Positions 9,510-18,321 of a stretch of DNA of 39,979 bases are shown piece by piece; position 1 is the stretch's first letter, and every line of letters begins with the position of its first letter. The notes below the pieces were generated by a model. It was not told the DNA's origin. It saw only the letters and a program-made list of their open reading frames with translations, and ran no database searches. Source of the stretch: Humidesulfovibrio sp. (lineage in GTDB: Bacteria > Desulfobacterota > Desulfovibrionia > Desulfovibrionales > Desulfovibrionaceae); the NCBI GenBank assembly GCA_031292175.1, contig JARLHQ010000009.1, forward strand, positions 1-39,979. Reading direction: 5' to 3'. The translations under genes and the position numbers were made by a program.

Positions 9510-9893
9510 TCAGAGGCTCTGCACGGGAATGCGGCGCGGTGTGGCCTTTTCCAGCCGCGGCAGATGGATGACGAGCACGCCATCCTTCAGGCTGGCCTTG
9601 ATGCGCTCGCGGTCCACCAGATCGGAGATGCTCACTGCGCGCACGTATTCGCCCGGGCCGAACTGCACTTCAAGGAAGGTCTCCTTGTCCGCGGCGCCCT
9701 GCAGGGCACGTCCCGTGACCAGCAACTCGCTGTCGTTGATTTCGATCTTCAGATCCTCGCGGCGTACGCCGGGGATATCCATATACACATGAAAGCCGTC
9801 TTCTCGTTCAAGGATGTCCGTGGCCGGGCTCACACGGGGGAGCGGCTTGGCCTCGGCCTTGGCGGCGGCCTGTTCGGCGGTCTTGTCAGTCAT
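9510..9893 (-). CDS. Hsp20/alpha-crystallin small heat shock protein (second of pair)
   Basis: The 127-residue product has an alpha-crystallin domain from ATDILEREDGFHVYMDIPGV to LKDGVLVIHLPR and ends with the IXI-type anchor IPV (PRRIPVQSL). The N-terminus is short and Ala/Lys-rich. Small heat shock proteins hold unfolding proteins without ATP. AAGGAGG precedes the ATG at 9893; an upstream in-frame ATG at 9926 lies inside the preceding gene. It lies 19 nt after its paralogue, so the two form an operon. Confidence 0.93.
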   Translation of the reverse strand: MTDKTAEQAAAKAEAKPLPRVSPATDILEREDGFHVYMDIPGVRREDLKIEINDSELLVTGRALQGAADKETFLEVQFGPGEYVRAVSISDLVDRERIKASLKDGVLVIHLPRLEKATPRRIPVQSL

Positions 9894-9912
9894 GGCGTCC
9901 CTCCTTACGGCT

Positions 9913-10326
9913 TCAGGCCACGTCAATGCTGATCTTGCGCGGCTTGCAGTCCTCGCACTTGGGCAGGGTCACGGTGAGCACTCCGTCCACCAGCGTGGCG
10001 CGCACGCCGTCTCGTTGCACAGGGGCGTTCAACGCCACCACGCGCTGGAAGAATCCCGCCGGGCGTTCCTGTCGGAAGTACTTGCCCTGCTCCGTGGGAC
10101 GCTCGCCCTTGATGACCAGGCTCCTGTCCGTCAACGTCAGATCCAGGGCCTCCAGAGGCAAGCCCGGCAACTCCGAGCGGACATAATACGCCGTCTCATC
10201 TTCACTGAGGTTCAAGGGCGGATATGCCAACCTCCGGCCATCAGCCATTTGCGGCTTAAAGAATTCCTCCAGCAGCCGGTCAAACCGGCCAGGGTAGGAA
10301 TACAGGGTATTGAAGTCCAGCACCAT
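9913..10326 (-). CDS. Hsp20/alpha-crystallin small heat shock protein (first of pair)
   Basis: The 137-residue product begins MVLDFNTLYSYPGRFDRLLE. It has the alpha-crystallin core with YYVRSELPGLPLEALDLTLT, LVIKGERP and VDGVLTVTLPK, and a C-terminal IXI motif (KISIDVA). A CEDC pair just before the tail is unusual and could respond to redox or metal. AAGGAGG precedes the ATG at 10326. The two products differ greatly from each other, so mixed oligomers with different clients are possible (inference). Confidence 0.93.
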   Translation of the reverse strand: MVLDFNTLYSYPGRFDRLLEEFFKPQMADGRRLAYPPLNLSEDETAYYVRSELPGLPLEALDLTLTDRSLVIKGERPTEQGKYFRQERPAGFFQRVVALNAPVQRDGVRATLVDGVLTVTLPKCEDCKPRKISIDVA

Positions 10327-10357
10327 AACGCTACCTCCTTTCGGATGTTGTAACGCA

Positions 10358-10385
10358 ATAATAGACATGCCAAAGGCGCAGTCAA
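10358..10385 (-). promoter_or_regulatory. Promoter of the Hsp20 pair
   Basis: On the minus strand TTGACT (10385-10380), a 16-nt spacer and TATTAT (10363-10358) form a good vegetative-type promoter 32 nt upstream of the first Hsp20 start. No sigma-32-like CTTGAA / CCCCAT pair is seen, and the leader is too short for a ROSE-type RNA thermometer. Confidence 0.6.
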
Positions 10386-10782
10386 GATTGTTTTGCAATG
10401 GATTTGTGTGGACGGGAGCGCTGGAATATGGGTGCCGTAAAAAAACTTGGTGTTGGGAAATGCGATGTATGGGAACAGCTTGTAAATAGAAGCGGCGGGG
10501 ATATACAATAAGGTTGTGCGCCGCGTTCCGGTACCCCCGGATGGATCCCGACCCCCCTTTGTCCGGGTCTATTGGATCACGCTTGCGGCGCACGATTCTC
10601 TTTCTTGGCGAGGGGCGGCTCAATCCGCCATACTGTGGTGAAACGCTCCGTGTTTATTCCTGTCCACCCTCCGTTGCAGTTTATGCCTGAGGCCCGTTGC
10701 CGGTCTTTCCGGGCGTTCCCACTTGTAAAGATAAGCACGTTCGGGACGATGTAAAGCGACTGGAAGGAATTTTTGAGCGCGC
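10386..10782 (+). other. Intergenic spacer, no gene seen
   Basis: This is most of a 544-bp gap between divergent genes. It is clearly AT-richer than its surroundings near 10380-10510. Short ORFs on both strands lack SD sequences and family resemblance. A G/C-rich stretch around 10530-10590 can fold locally but has no T run. The segment probably holds the promoter of the small secreted protein, which I could not place. Confidence 0.5.
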
Positions 10783-10853
10783 GGCAAGAGTTTGGAAATT
10801 CCTCTTGCCAGCCGCCGCAAGCCAAGGCAAGCTTCAGGCTTGAAAATCTTGCC
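10783..10853 (+). promoter_or_regulatory. Four-arm alternating hairpin leader
   Basis: Four copies of one short sequence alternate in orientation: GGCAAGAG (10783-10790), CTCTTGCC (10802-10809), GGCAAG (10826-10831) and CTTGCC (10848-10853). Arms 1-2 and 3-4, or 1-4 and 2-3, can pair, which allows mutually exclusive folds. The last arm ends 1 nt before the GGAGG SD of the small secreted protein. A role in translational or transcriptional control is inferred. Confidence 0.4.
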
Positions 10854-10870
10854 TGGAGGTCCGCAAAACC

Positions 10871-11269
10871 ATGCGCAGACGCCATCTCGCCTTGTGTTGG
10901 GCCGTATTGCCCTGGGCTCTGGGCGTGGCGTCCCAGGCCCCTGCTGGCCAACCCGCCGCCCCGGCCCATGTCGATTGTCGGCAGCTCCAAGAGCTGTACA
11001 TCGCCTGCCACCATCTGGGGCTGCAGGCGGACAGCGTGCAGACCTGCGAGGAGGCCGCCGGGGATCTTCTCCTGTTCCCCTTGGACCAGCGCGCTGAGAC
11101 CCAAGGCGGCAAGCGTTCCGGCGTCGGCCAGGCCCTGGCCGGGCTCGTGTGCTCCACGGGCTGCGAGGACGCCGTGAGCGGCCAGCCGCCTGCCACGGCG
11201 CAGGAGATCGCCGAGGCCTTTTGCGACCAGGCGCCCGCTTCCAGGGTTCAGGGAGGCAGTCCGCAATAA
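10871..11269 (+). CDS. Small secreted Cys-rich protein, function unknown
   Basis: The 132-residue product starts with a signal peptide (MRRRHLALCWAVLPWALGVA). The mature part has six cysteines, at residues 36, 46, 59, 94, 98 and 118, enough for three disulfides. A VCSTGCED pair is notable. GGAGG at 10855-10859 supports the ATG. I do not recognise a family. The Cys spacing does not match CXXCH haem sites. It is likely periplasmic. It converges with the sensor kinase gene, 30 nt away, and so belongs to a different transcript. Confidence 0.7.
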   Translation: MRRRHLALCWAVLPWALGVASQAPAGQPAAPAHVDCRQLQELYIACHHLGLQADSVQTCEEAAGDLLLFPLDQRAETQGGKRSGVGQALAGLVCSTGCEDAVSGQPPATAQEIAEAFCDQAPASRVQGGSPQ

Positions 11270-11299
11270 TTTCGTGCGGCCCGGTGCCGAACGCGGCAG

Positions 11300-14200
11300 C
11301 TAACCGACGCTCAGGATCTCGCGCAGGGCTTCGGAGAGCGCGGCCTGGCTGTATGGCTTGGCCAGCACGCGCAGGATGTTCGGCGGCAGGTCCGGGGGGA
11401 TGTCGCCGGTGTGCAGGCGGCCGGAGATCATGATGACGGGCACGCCGGGGTGCTGCGCGGCCAGCCGACGCGCAAACTCCACTCCGTTGACCTCGGGCAT
11501 GTCAAAGTCCGTGAGCACGGCGTCGAACTGACCGGGGTTCTCATCCAGAATGCGCAGGGCTTCCGGCGCGCTGGACTTGCCCGTGACCTCGTAGCCCAGG
11601 CGGCCCAGCACGCGGGGGATGGTTGCCAACTGGTCCTCGTCGTCCTCCACGAACAGAATGCGGCCCTGGCCGCGGCGCACCTGCTCGGGCAGGCCATCCT
11701 CCGCAGCGCTCCGGCGCTCGAACTCCGGCAGATAGATGTCGAAGCTGGTGCGCTCCCAGGGAATACTCGTCACCACCACGGCGCCCTTGTGGGCCTGGAT
11801 GATGCCATGCACCACGGCCAGGCCCAGGCCTGTGCCTTCGGCCTTGCCCTTGGTGGTGAAGAACGGGTCGAAGATCTTGTCCAGAATCTCCTGGTCGATG
11901 CCCGGCCCGGTGTCCGCGATGCACAGCCGCAGGTAGCGGCCCGCGGCGATGTTCAGGGCCTCCGCGGCCTGGGGATCCAGGGTCTCCACGTCCAAGGTCA
12001 GGGAGAGGTCGCCACCCACCTCGCGCATGGCCTGGAAGGCGTTGGTGCAGAGGTTCAGAAACACCTGGTGCAGTTGGATGGGGTCGGCCTGAGCCAGCGC
12101 CGGGTCCTGGCGGATGTTTTCGTGTACGCTGATGTTGCGCGGGAGCGAGGCGGACAGCAGGCTCAAGGTCTCCCGGGCCACCTCGGCCACGTTGACGGCC
12201 TGGAAGCCCGCCTGCGACGGGCGGCTGAAGGCCAGGATCTGTCGCACCAGCTGGCTGCCGCGCTGCCCAGCCTTAAGCACCCGCAACAGGTCCTGGGCGA
12301 TCTCCGAGCCTTCGGCCGCGTCCATGAGGGCCAGCTCGGCGCTGTTGATGATGCTGGTCAGGATGTTGTTGAAGTCGTGCGCGATGCCGCCCGCCAGGGT
12401 GCCGATGGCCTCCATCTTCTGGGACTGCAAAAGCTGGCGCTCCAGGCTCGCCTTTTCGGTGACGTCCTCGGCAGCGCACAGGAGGCCCACCACCTGGCCG
12501 TGGGCGTCGTGCAGGGGCACGCGGTTCACCTCCAGCAGCACCGGGCGGCCGAAGCCGTCCTCCGCTGCCCAGGTGGCTCGGAACTGGGGCTGGTTTTTGT
12601 CCACCACCTGCCGGTCCGCCTCCTGCGCGATCTGGGCGAACTCGCTGCCGCCCAGCAGATCCTCGTCCGTGCGGCCCAGCACGCGGCGCGCGTCCTCCAG
12701 CCCGAAGAAGGACACGAAGGAGCGGTTTACGCCCAGGTAGCGCAGGTCGCGGTCTTTCCAGGATACGAGCTGGGGGATGGTGTCGAGCACGAGCTGGAGC
12801 ATGCGTTCGCTCTCGGAGAGGGCGCGCTCAGCGTTCTCGCGTTGGGTGATGTCCTCCACGACGCCTTCAAAGGCGGCGAGTGCGCCGTTTGTTCCGGCCA
12901 CGGCGCGGATGTGCAGAAAGGTGGTGATGCGCTGGCCGTCCGGGCGCAAAAATTCACGCCGGTAGGCGGCCACGCCGCCTGGACCGGGGGCCGCGGGCGG
13001 CCAGATGGGCGCGCCGTCCTCCTTGCCGGAGAGAAATTCCGTGCCCGTGGCCAGCAGATCCGCCCGGTCGCCGAAGCCCAGCATCTCCACCAGGGCGTGG
13101 TTGGCATCCTGCAGGCTGCCATCCGGCGCGGCGCGGAAAATGCCCAGCACCGAGTTCTCGAAGATGCCGCGGTACTTCTCCTCGGCTTGCCTAAGTTCTT
13201 CCTGAACCCGCTTGAGGCTTGAAATGTCGTTCAGCACGCCCACCAAGCCCAGGATCTCGCCCTTGGCGTTCAGATAGGTGGCCTTGGAGAGCATCACCGC
13301 GCGGGTGTCCGCGCCGGGCAGGTGCAGGGCGGACTCGTACATGCGCACCCCGGCGGCGGCCAGAAGCTCCTTGTCCACGGCGTCGCGCAGGTCGGCCGCG
13401 CCTTCGCCCGGAGCGCCGATTTCCTCGGGAGGCTTGCCCGCGATCTCCTCGCGGCTCACGCCGAACAGGCGCTCAAAGGCCAGGTTGCAGTCCTGGAACA
13501 GCCCGTGCCGCGTCAGGGAGTAGAGGGGCAAGGGGATGGCGTCCATGAGGATCTTGAGGAACGAGAGCTGGTCGTTGACGCGCTCCTGGATGCGCCGCCG
13601 CTGGGAGATGCTGGTGACCAGCAACACCAGAATGAAGGCCATGATGGCGAAGCTGACGATGATGGTCCAGAACAGGCCCTTGTCGATGGTGTAGAAGCGG
13701 TAGGGCTTGTTGATGATCTCCGCGCCGGAGGGCAGTTTGTCCAGTGGGATGTCGAGCTTCTTGAGCACGTTGTAGTCGAAGGCATACGGGTCGTTGAACT
13801 TCGTCACCACGGGGATGCTGCTGGGGTCGGCCCCGGCCAGAATGCGTAGAGCGAGGCTCGCGGTCATGCGGCCGTGGGTCTCACCACTGTGCAGTCGCCC
13901 GCCCACACAGCCGTGCCCCAGAAGAAAGCGCCAGCAGCTGTAGACCGGCAGGGACACGTTGGCTGAAATGGCCTCCAGCACTTCGTCCGCGGCGTAGAGC
14001 TGGCCCTCATGCTCCAGGTACATGGGGATGACGAAGAGCAGGGTGTTCTGCGGCATGGCCCGCAATCGGTCGAGGATCACCGTCAGGGGCAGGTCGTCCC
14101 AGTACTCCAGCGTGAGGATGTCCTTGACCTCGGGAGCCACCTCGCGCAGCTGGCCCTGGATGGCCAGGCCCGTGACCGAGCGGTCGCCGATGACGATCAT

Positions 14201-14707
14201 GCGGTGCGCGTCGGGGTGCAGGCGCGCGGCCAGGCGCAGCGTGGCCGCGAAGTCCACGTTCTCCACCACGCCGGTGATCTTCTTCTTGTTCGCCAGCCGT
14301 TCGGGCTTGAAGTCGTTCACCCCGCAAAAGACCACAGGCAGCCCGGGCAGCAGGCGGTCCTGGTAGTCGAGGATGAAATTGTAGGCGAAGTCGTCGGAAA
14401 CCATGATCAGGTCAAAGTGGGAGTTCTTGTACTTTTCGCGGTAGAACTCGAACAAGGCCTCGGCGCGCTCCGGCGAGGCGAAGCGCTTGGTGTCCATGTA
14501 CTCGATCTGCAGGTCCACGGTGAACTGCGACTCGGCGAAGTAGGCGCGCACGCCCTTCAGAATCTCGTCGGACCAGGCGTAGCCGTCGTGGTAAGAGTTG
14601 AGAAACAGGATGTTCTTGCGGGGCTTTTCGGCCAGGGCCGGGGCCGTCGGACACAACGACAGGCAGAGGGCCGCCAGGACCAGGCAGAGGGTCAGGCGCC
14701 GGAGCAC
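11300..14707 (-). CDS. Hybrid sensor histidine kinase with ABC-type sensor and PAS domains
   Basis: The 1135-residue product has a signal peptide, then a periplasmic ABC substrate-binding-like domain (about residues 30-340, starting [20 protein letters not shown]). One TM segment lies near 343-367, followed by three PAS regions (about 385-760). The HisKA motif [14 protein letters not shown] places the phospho-His near residue 777. The ATPase has N and G boxes ([30 protein letters not shown]). A C-terminal receiver has phospho-Asp in VLTDFDMPE (about residue 1066) and a Lys in LAKPYSQ. It should sense an extracytoplasmic small molecule and signal by phosphorelay. No separate output regulator is nearby. 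It starts 3 nt after the malate dehydrogenase stop and is probably cotranscribed with it. Confidence 0.92.
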   Translation of the reverse strand: MLRRLTLCLVLAALCLSLCPTAPALAEKPRKNILFLNSYHDGYAWSDEILKGVRAYFAESQFTVDLQIEYMDTKRFASPERAEALFEFYREKYKNSHFDLIMVSDDFAYNFILDYQDRLLPGLPVVFCGVNDFKPERLANKKKITGVVENVDFAATLRLAARLHPDAHRMIVIGDRSVTGLAIQGQLREVAPEVKDILTLEYWDDLPLTVILDRLRAMPQNTLLFVIPMYLEHEGQLYAADEVLEAISANVSLPVYSCWRFLLGHGCVGGRLHSGETHGRMTASLALRILAGADPSSIPVVTKFNDPYAFDYNVLKKLDIPLDKLPSGAEIINKPYRFYTIDKGLFWTIIVSFAIMAFILVLLVTSISQRRRIQERVNDQLSFLKILMDAIPLPLYSLTRHGLFQDCNLAFERLFGVSREEIAGKPPEEIGAPGEGAADLRDAVDKELLAAAGVRMYESALHLPGADTRAVMLSKATYLNAKGEILGLVGVLNDISSLKRVQEELRQAEEKYRGIFENSVLGIFRAAPDGSLQDANHALVEMLGFGDRADLLATGTEFLSGKEDGAPIWPPAAPGPGGVAAYRREFLRPDGQRITTFLHIRAVAGTNGALAAFEGVVEDITQRENAERALSESERMLQLVLDTIPQLVSWKDRDLRYLGVNRSFVSFFGLEDARRVLGRTDEDLLGGSEFAQIAQEADRQVVDKNQPQFRATWAAEDGFGRPVLLEVNRVPLHDAHGQVVGLLCAAEDVTEKASLERQLLQSQKMEAIGTLAGGIAHDFNNILTSIINSAELALMDAAEGSEIAQDLLRVLKAGQRGSQLVRQILAFSRPSQAGFQAVNVAEVARETLSLLSASLPRNISVHENIRQDPALAQADPIQLHQVFLNLCTNAFQAMREVGGDLSLTLDVETLDPQAAEALNIAAGRYLRLCIADTGPGIDQEILDKIFDPFFTTKGKAEGTGLGLAVVHGIIQAHKGAVVVTSIPWERTSFDIYLPEFERRSAAEDGLPEQVRRGQGRILFVEDDEDQLATIPRVLGRLGYEVTGKSSAPEALRILDENPGQFDAVLTDFDMPEVNGVEFARRLAAQHPGVPVIMISGRLHTGDIPPDLPPNILRVLAKPYSQAALSEALREILSVG

Positions 14708-14710
14708 GGG

Positions 14711-15655
14711 CTACAGTCCCAGCCTAGTCAGGTCGTCCACCAGGGCCCGCACCCGGTCCACGGAATGCGCGAAGGCCGCGCGCTCGGTCTCGTCCATCTC
14801 GATCTCGTTGACCTTCTCCAGGCCGTGGCCGCCAATGACGCACGGTACGCCCACAAACAGGCCGCTGACCCCGAACTCGCCCTCCAGCCAGGCCGCGCAG
14901 GGCAGTACCCGGCGCTGGTCCTTCAGCACGGCCTCGGCCATCTGCACCACGCTGGCGGCCGGAGCGTAAAAGGCCGAGCCGGTTTCAAGCAGCTTGACGA
15001 TCTCGTCGCCGCCGCGCCGGGCGCGCTCCACCAGGACAGCGATGCGTTCCGGGGACAGAAGTTCGGGCAGGGGCGCGCCGCCCACGAAGCAGTGCCGGGG
15101 CATGGGCACCATGCTGTCGCCGTGGCCGCCGAGCACCAGGGCCTGCACATCGCGCACGCTGACGCCGAGCTCCAGGGCCACGAAGGTGCGGAAGCGCGCG
15201 GCGTCCAGGATGCCGGCCATGCCGAGCACGCGCTCGCGCGGGAAGCCAAGCTCGCGCTTGGCCAGAAAGCACATGGCGTCGAGCGGGTTGGTGACCACGA
15301 TGACCACGGCCTCGGGCGAAGTCTTTTTGATCTCGCGGCAGCAGCCGGAAATGACGCCCGCGTTGATGGCGAGCAGATCGTCGCGCGTGAGGCCTGGCCT
15401 GCGCGGGGAGCCCGCGGTGACCACCACCACGTCGGAGCCCGCGGTGTCCGCGTAATCGCCCGCGCCGTGGACCTGGGAATCGAAAAGCTGCACCGCCGCG
15501 GCCTGGAGGATGTCGAGGGCCTTGCCCCTGGCCGCGCCCTCGTGCACGTCGAGGAGCACCACATCGCCCACGCCCCGACCTGCGAGCATGAGCGCGCAGG
15601 TTGCGCCCACCTGGCCCGCGCCGATGACGGAAATCTTTTTCCTGCGGAACGCCAC
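14711..15655 (-). CDS. mdh: LDH-like malate dehydrogenase
   Basis: The 314-residue product has the NAD-binding GAGQVGATCA, the substrate loop AGSPRRPGLTRDDLL, VTNPLDAM, and the catalytic GGHGDSMVP with the active His. The Arg in PRRPG, at the position that is Gln in lactate dehydrogenases, points to malate/oxaloacetate. It interconverts malate and oxaloacetate with NAD. The start is the GTG at 15655, which follows AAGGAGG at 5-nt spacing. Upstream in-frame extension (to 15784) crosses the intergenic terminator. The next gene, the hybrid kinase, begins 3 nt later, so the two likely share a transcript. Confidence 0.92.
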   Translation of the reverse strand: MAFRRKKISVIGAGQVGATCALMLAGRGVGDVVLLDVHEGAARGKALDILQAAAVQLFDSQVHGAGDYADTAGSDVVVVTAGSPRRPGLTRDDLLAINAGVISGCCREIKKTSPEAVVIVVTNPLDAMCFLAKRELGFPRERVLGMAGILDAARFRTFVALELGVSVRDVQALVLGGHGDSMVPMPRHCFVGGAPLPELLSPERIAVLVERARRGGDEIVKLLETGSAFYAPAASVVQMAEAVLKDQRRVLPCAAWLEGEFGVSGLFVGVPCVIGGHGLEKVNEIEMDETERAAFAHSVDRVRALVDDLTRLGL

Positions 15656-15766
15656 GGCGGCCTCCTTAAAATGATCCCTTTTGTGGCCGCTTTCCCCGAC
15701 TGCGTCAAGGTGCGCCGCAAGCCAGGGCAACAAGCGTGGACCAGGCTGGCCCCGCCACGAACAATA

Positions 15767-15804
15767 AAGGGCCGGACCCCCCACGCGTGGAAGACCCGGC
15801 CCTT
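15767..15804 (-). terminator. Terminator of DUF169 gene
   Basis: AAGGGCCGG (15767-15775) pairs with CCGGCCCTT (15796-15804) around a loop containing ACGCGT. On the minus strand the stem runs into CCCTTTATTGTT, a usable U-rich tail just after the DUF169 stop at 15827. The plus-strand tail is also T-rich, so it may work both ways. Confidence 0.7.
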
Positions 15805-15826
15805 GTTTTGTTCGCTCTGCCGGGGC

Positions 15827-16624
15827 TTAGGCCTTGGCGGCCTCGCCCTCCTTCTTGAACACGATGAGCGGGCAGTTCTTGCAGATGTCCGCGCCGGGGA
15901 AGGGCTCGCCCAGGCGGGTGATGGCCGCGCCGCCCTTGTCGTCGATGCGCTTCTGCAGACGCGCCACCAGAGCCTGCATGTGCCCGCCGGGGATGGAGAC
16001 GTTGATCTCGCCGCGCTCGGTCTTGCCGGAATTGTAGCTGCCGCTGCAAGCCAGGAACAGGTTGGCCTGCTTCTCGTTGAAGGCGAACACGTTGCCGCCG
16101 CAGGCGGCGGAGTTCACGCTCATGGACGGGCGCAGGCGCACCTGGTCCTGCGTGGCCATCCAATCGCCCAGGATGTGGTAGGCCTGCATGTTGTCGCAGT
16201 AGAAATGCACCACGTCCGGAGTGCCCACGGCCTGGGCCAGCGGGCTCACGGCCACGGCCAGCAGCTTGCCTTCGGGCAGGCGCGGCTTGGCTTCGACCAC
16301 GCGTTTGGCATGGTCCGCGTCGGCGCAGTATTTCATGTGGCTCTTGACCTCGCCCTCGTCCAGGCCCTTCCAGCCGAACACGAACTGGGCGTTGGTGCAG
16401 CCCATCTTTTCGCGCTCCATGAGCACGGTGATGCCCTCCATGCGCGCGCCGATCTCTGCTTGGCAGAAGGTCAGCGGCTTCACGGGCGCGTAATGCGGCT
16501 GGTCCTTGCGGAAGGCGGCCAGTTCGGCCTCGTCGAAGAAGTATTTGATGGCCACGGGGTAATGCATGAGCCGCAGCTCGCGCATCAAGGTTTCCTGCAT
16601 CAAGGCGAAGTCGGGGGTGGACAT
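15827..16624 (-). CDS. DUF169 family protein
   Basis: The 265-residue product matches the DUF169 pattern: a start resembling MQETLMRELRLMHYPVAIKY, then APVKPLTFCQAEIGAR, GCTNAQFVFGW, SVNSAACGGNVFAFN and NLFLACSGSY, ending with ICKNCPLIVFKK. Several conserved cysteines suggest metal or redox involvement, but the function of the family is not settled. GAAAGGAG precedes the ATG at 16624; an in-frame ATG at 16681 has no SD. An inverted repeat CTCCAA-N9-TTGGAG at 16641-16661 lies just upstream and could be an operator. Confidence 0.85.
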   Translation of the reverse strand: MSTPDFALMQETLMRELRLMHYPVAIKYFFDEAELAAFRKDQPHYAPVKPLTFCQAEIGARMEGITVLMEREKMGCTNAQFVFGWKGLDEGEVKSHMKYCADADHAKRVVEAKPRLPEGKLLAVAVSPLAQAVGTPDVVHFYCDNMQAYHILGDWMATQDQVRLRPSMSVNSAACGGNVFAFNEKQANLFLACSGSYNSGKTERGEINVSIPGGHMQALVARLQKRIDDKGGAAITRLGEPFPGADICKNCPLIVFKKEGEAAKA

Positions 16625-16786
16625 GGGGGGCTCCTTTCGGCTCCAAACGGCGCGGTTGGAGTGTTTGATGTGTTTACTCAAGCATAATTACCAGTAGCCA
16701 AGACGTCAACACAGGTCCGGGACCGTCGCTCTGGCCATCCGTGTCGGGTGCCGGAGCGACATCCTTCGACCCTTCCTTTGGTGCTT

Positions 16787-17536
16787 CTACTCGGGGATCG
16801 TCGGAGTCGCGGCGAAGCGTGGCTCGTGCAGAGGCAGCAGGATGTCCGCCGCCTGCTTGACCTTCAGGATGTTGTCGTAGGCCTGGTAGGAGTTCACCAC
16901 CGTGCCGCAGGGGATGACGTCCATCTCCATGCCCTTTACTTCCTTGGGCGGCAGCAGGTTCTCCATGATGATGCAGAAGCCGGTGATGGCCGCCACGCCC
17001 CCCGTCGTGTCCACCAGCACGGTCAGGCCGCCCTCGGTGTGAGCCGGGGTGTGCATCACACGCACGCCGGGCACGATCTCCGTGTCGCCGGTCAGGACCA
17101 CAAGCTGGCCCGCGTCCTCAACATCCTGGATGTAGTCCTCCAGGTAGCGGTAGTCGAGCGGGTGCGGATTATGGATGTGCCTCAACTCGGCCTCGTGTAC
17201 GTAGATCTTCGCGTTCACGCACTTGTAGTCGTTCTCGCAGTGGTCGTTGTGCAGGTGCGTGTGGATGACGATGTCGATGTCCTCGGGCTTGAGGCCATAC
17301 AGCGCCAGCCCGTCCTCAAAGGTGTAGATCTTGCCGCCGATGGCCGCCTCACGCTCGGGGCTGATGATGGGCTGCATCTCGCCGGTGTCCACCAGGATCT
17401 TCTTGTCGCCGCCCTCCAGATACCAGCTGTAGATGGGGATGGTGTACGGCTTTCCATAGGCATGCTGGTAGGTCATCATGCCATGGTCGAATATCTTCGT
17501 TCCCATGACGATGGGATGGATCTTGAAATGGGCCAC
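16787..17536 (-). CDS. N-acyl homoserine lactonase-like metallo-beta-lactamase
   Basis: The 249-residue product has the metallo-beta-lactamase HxHxDH motif (HLHNDH, residues 94-99), a third His in HTPAHTEGG and a fourth in LPLHEPRF, in the layout of AiiA-type lactonases. The region that normally holds the metal-bridging Asp (TGD) reads ITGFC, so this ligand is changed. The start is a GTG at 17536 after AAGGAGG. It could hydrolyse lactones or related esters. The altered site makes AHL quenching an open guess, and no luxI/luxR genes are nearby. Confidence 0.82.
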   Translation of the reverse strand: MAHFKIHPIVMGTKIFDHGMMTYQHAYGKPYTIPIYSWYLEGGDKKILVDTGEMQPIISPEREAAIGGKIYTFEDGLALYGLKPEDIDIVIHTHLHNDHCENDYKCVNAKIYVHEAELRHIHNPHPLDYRYLEDYIQDVEDAGQLVVLTGDTEIVPGVRVMHTPAHTEGGLTVLVDTTGGVAAITGFCIIMENLLPPKEVKGMEMDVIPCGTVVNSYQAYDNILKVKQAADILLPLHEPRFAATPTIPE

Positions 17537-17639
17537 TGGGCGCCTCCTTGTCCAGAGAGTCTGCGCGTTCGCGGGCGTATATCCCGCCGCGTTGGCGGAA
17601 TTCTAGCAGACAAGCTCCCACCGGGCAACGGCCCGGGGT

Positions 17640-17667
17640 TTGTCCCGTCTGGAGAGATGGTTATAGT
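17640..17667 (+). promoter_or_regulatory. Promoter for the 87-residue protein
   Basis: TTGTCC (17640-17645), a 16-nt spacer and TATAGT (17662-17667) precede the gene start by 24 nt. A perfect 6-bp hairpin CCGGGC-AACG-GCCCGG (17621-17636) lies directly upstream and could be a protein-binding palindrome. Confidence 0.5.
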
Positions 17668-17691
17668 TTAAGAAAAGTAAAGGAGGCGGTC

Positions 17692-17955
17692 ATGGATCAG
17701 ACGAAGACCACACAACACTGTGAATTTTCGGGCTTTCAGTTTGAAGCCGGACCGGACCCGGAGAACGAGCGGCGGGTGCGCGTGCTTGTGTTTAAGGATG
17801 GCGAACCTTTTACCGACCTGCACGGTCGCCCTGTCACGCGGAACTTCTCCAAGAACATCTGTGCCGGAGGCATCGAGAAGTTCTGCCGCCGCTTCGCCAC
17901 TGACAGCGCCTTCCGTGATGAACTGCTCGTGAAGCAGACCCTCAGCTGCTGCTAG
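17692..17955 (+). CDS. Small protein of 87 residues ending in Cys-Cys
   Basis: The ATG at 17692 follows AAAGGAGG at good spacing. The product MDQTKTTQHCEFSGF... is soluble, mixed in charge and has cysteines at 10, 57, 65, 86 and 87, ending TLSCC. I do not recognise a family. The strong SD and promoter make it a real gene. The terminal Cys pair could bind metal or be a redox site. It is divergent from the lactonase-like gene, 155 bp apart. Confidence 0.75.
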   Translation: MDQTKTTQHCEFSGFQFEAGPDPENERRVRVLVFKDGEPFTDLHGRPVTRNFSKNICAGGIEKFCRRFATDSAFRDELLVKQTLSCC

Positions 17956-18321
17956 GCCGGAGAAAGCAAAGGCTTTTCTGGGGGATCATCCCCCCGGAGC
18001 CCTGTAGATCAAACGAAAGGGTATGCCGGAAGGCTACGTTCCCTACCTCCATGCCGCGTGTGCGCGAGTCCAAAGGCCTCAGGCCCCTTGGCGGCTTTCA
18101 GAATCTTGACGATTTGAAATTCGGTAAACCTAGTTTTGCGCATACGAAACTCCTGCCCCCTGTTTGGACCAGAAGTCTCTACTTGGCAATGGACCTACTT
18201 TATGGGGACTTTACAAATCCCACATTGAATTCTTCTTATGATTGCTATTTTAAATTGTCTCGTAACGATTTAAATCCCTGTGCATGATTCGAAATGCGGT
18301 CGTCCATGATTGTGAACTGTT
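17956..18321 (+). other. 366-bp spacer with IS remnant
   Basis: No intact gene is seen. The left end has a GC-rich palindrome near 17980-17997 without a T run. The middle has an IS3-type orfA fragment on the minus strand. The right end (18190-18321) turns strikingly AT-rich. A 78-codon plus-strand ORF at 18051-18287 overlaps the remnant and has no SD, so I do not call it. Confidence 0.6.
18087..18143 (-). pseudogene. IS3-family orfA N-terminal remnant
   Basis: The minus-strand reading from 18143 gives MRKTRFTEFQIVKILKAAK, the typical start of IS3-family OrfA proteins (the helix-turn-helix lead MRKxRFTExQI). After about 19 codons the similarity ends in an unrelated reading. No orfB is present. 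It is a decayed insertion-sequence fragment that marks the edge of the composition change to its right. Confidence 0.65.

Noticed and set aside
14009..16687. An 892-codon plus-strand ORF opposite the kinase, mdh and DUF169 genes
   Set aside because: The opposite strand holds well-recognised proteins and SD sites; this ORF has biased His/Gly/Val-rich shadow composition.
17976..17998. Palindrome of G and C runs as a terminator for the 87-residue gene
   Set aside because: The T residues are on the wrong side for plus-strand termination and none follow on the minus strand.
18051..18287. 78-codon ORF in the spacer before the methyltransferase
   Set aside because: No SD, and it overlaps an IS remnant read on the other strand.
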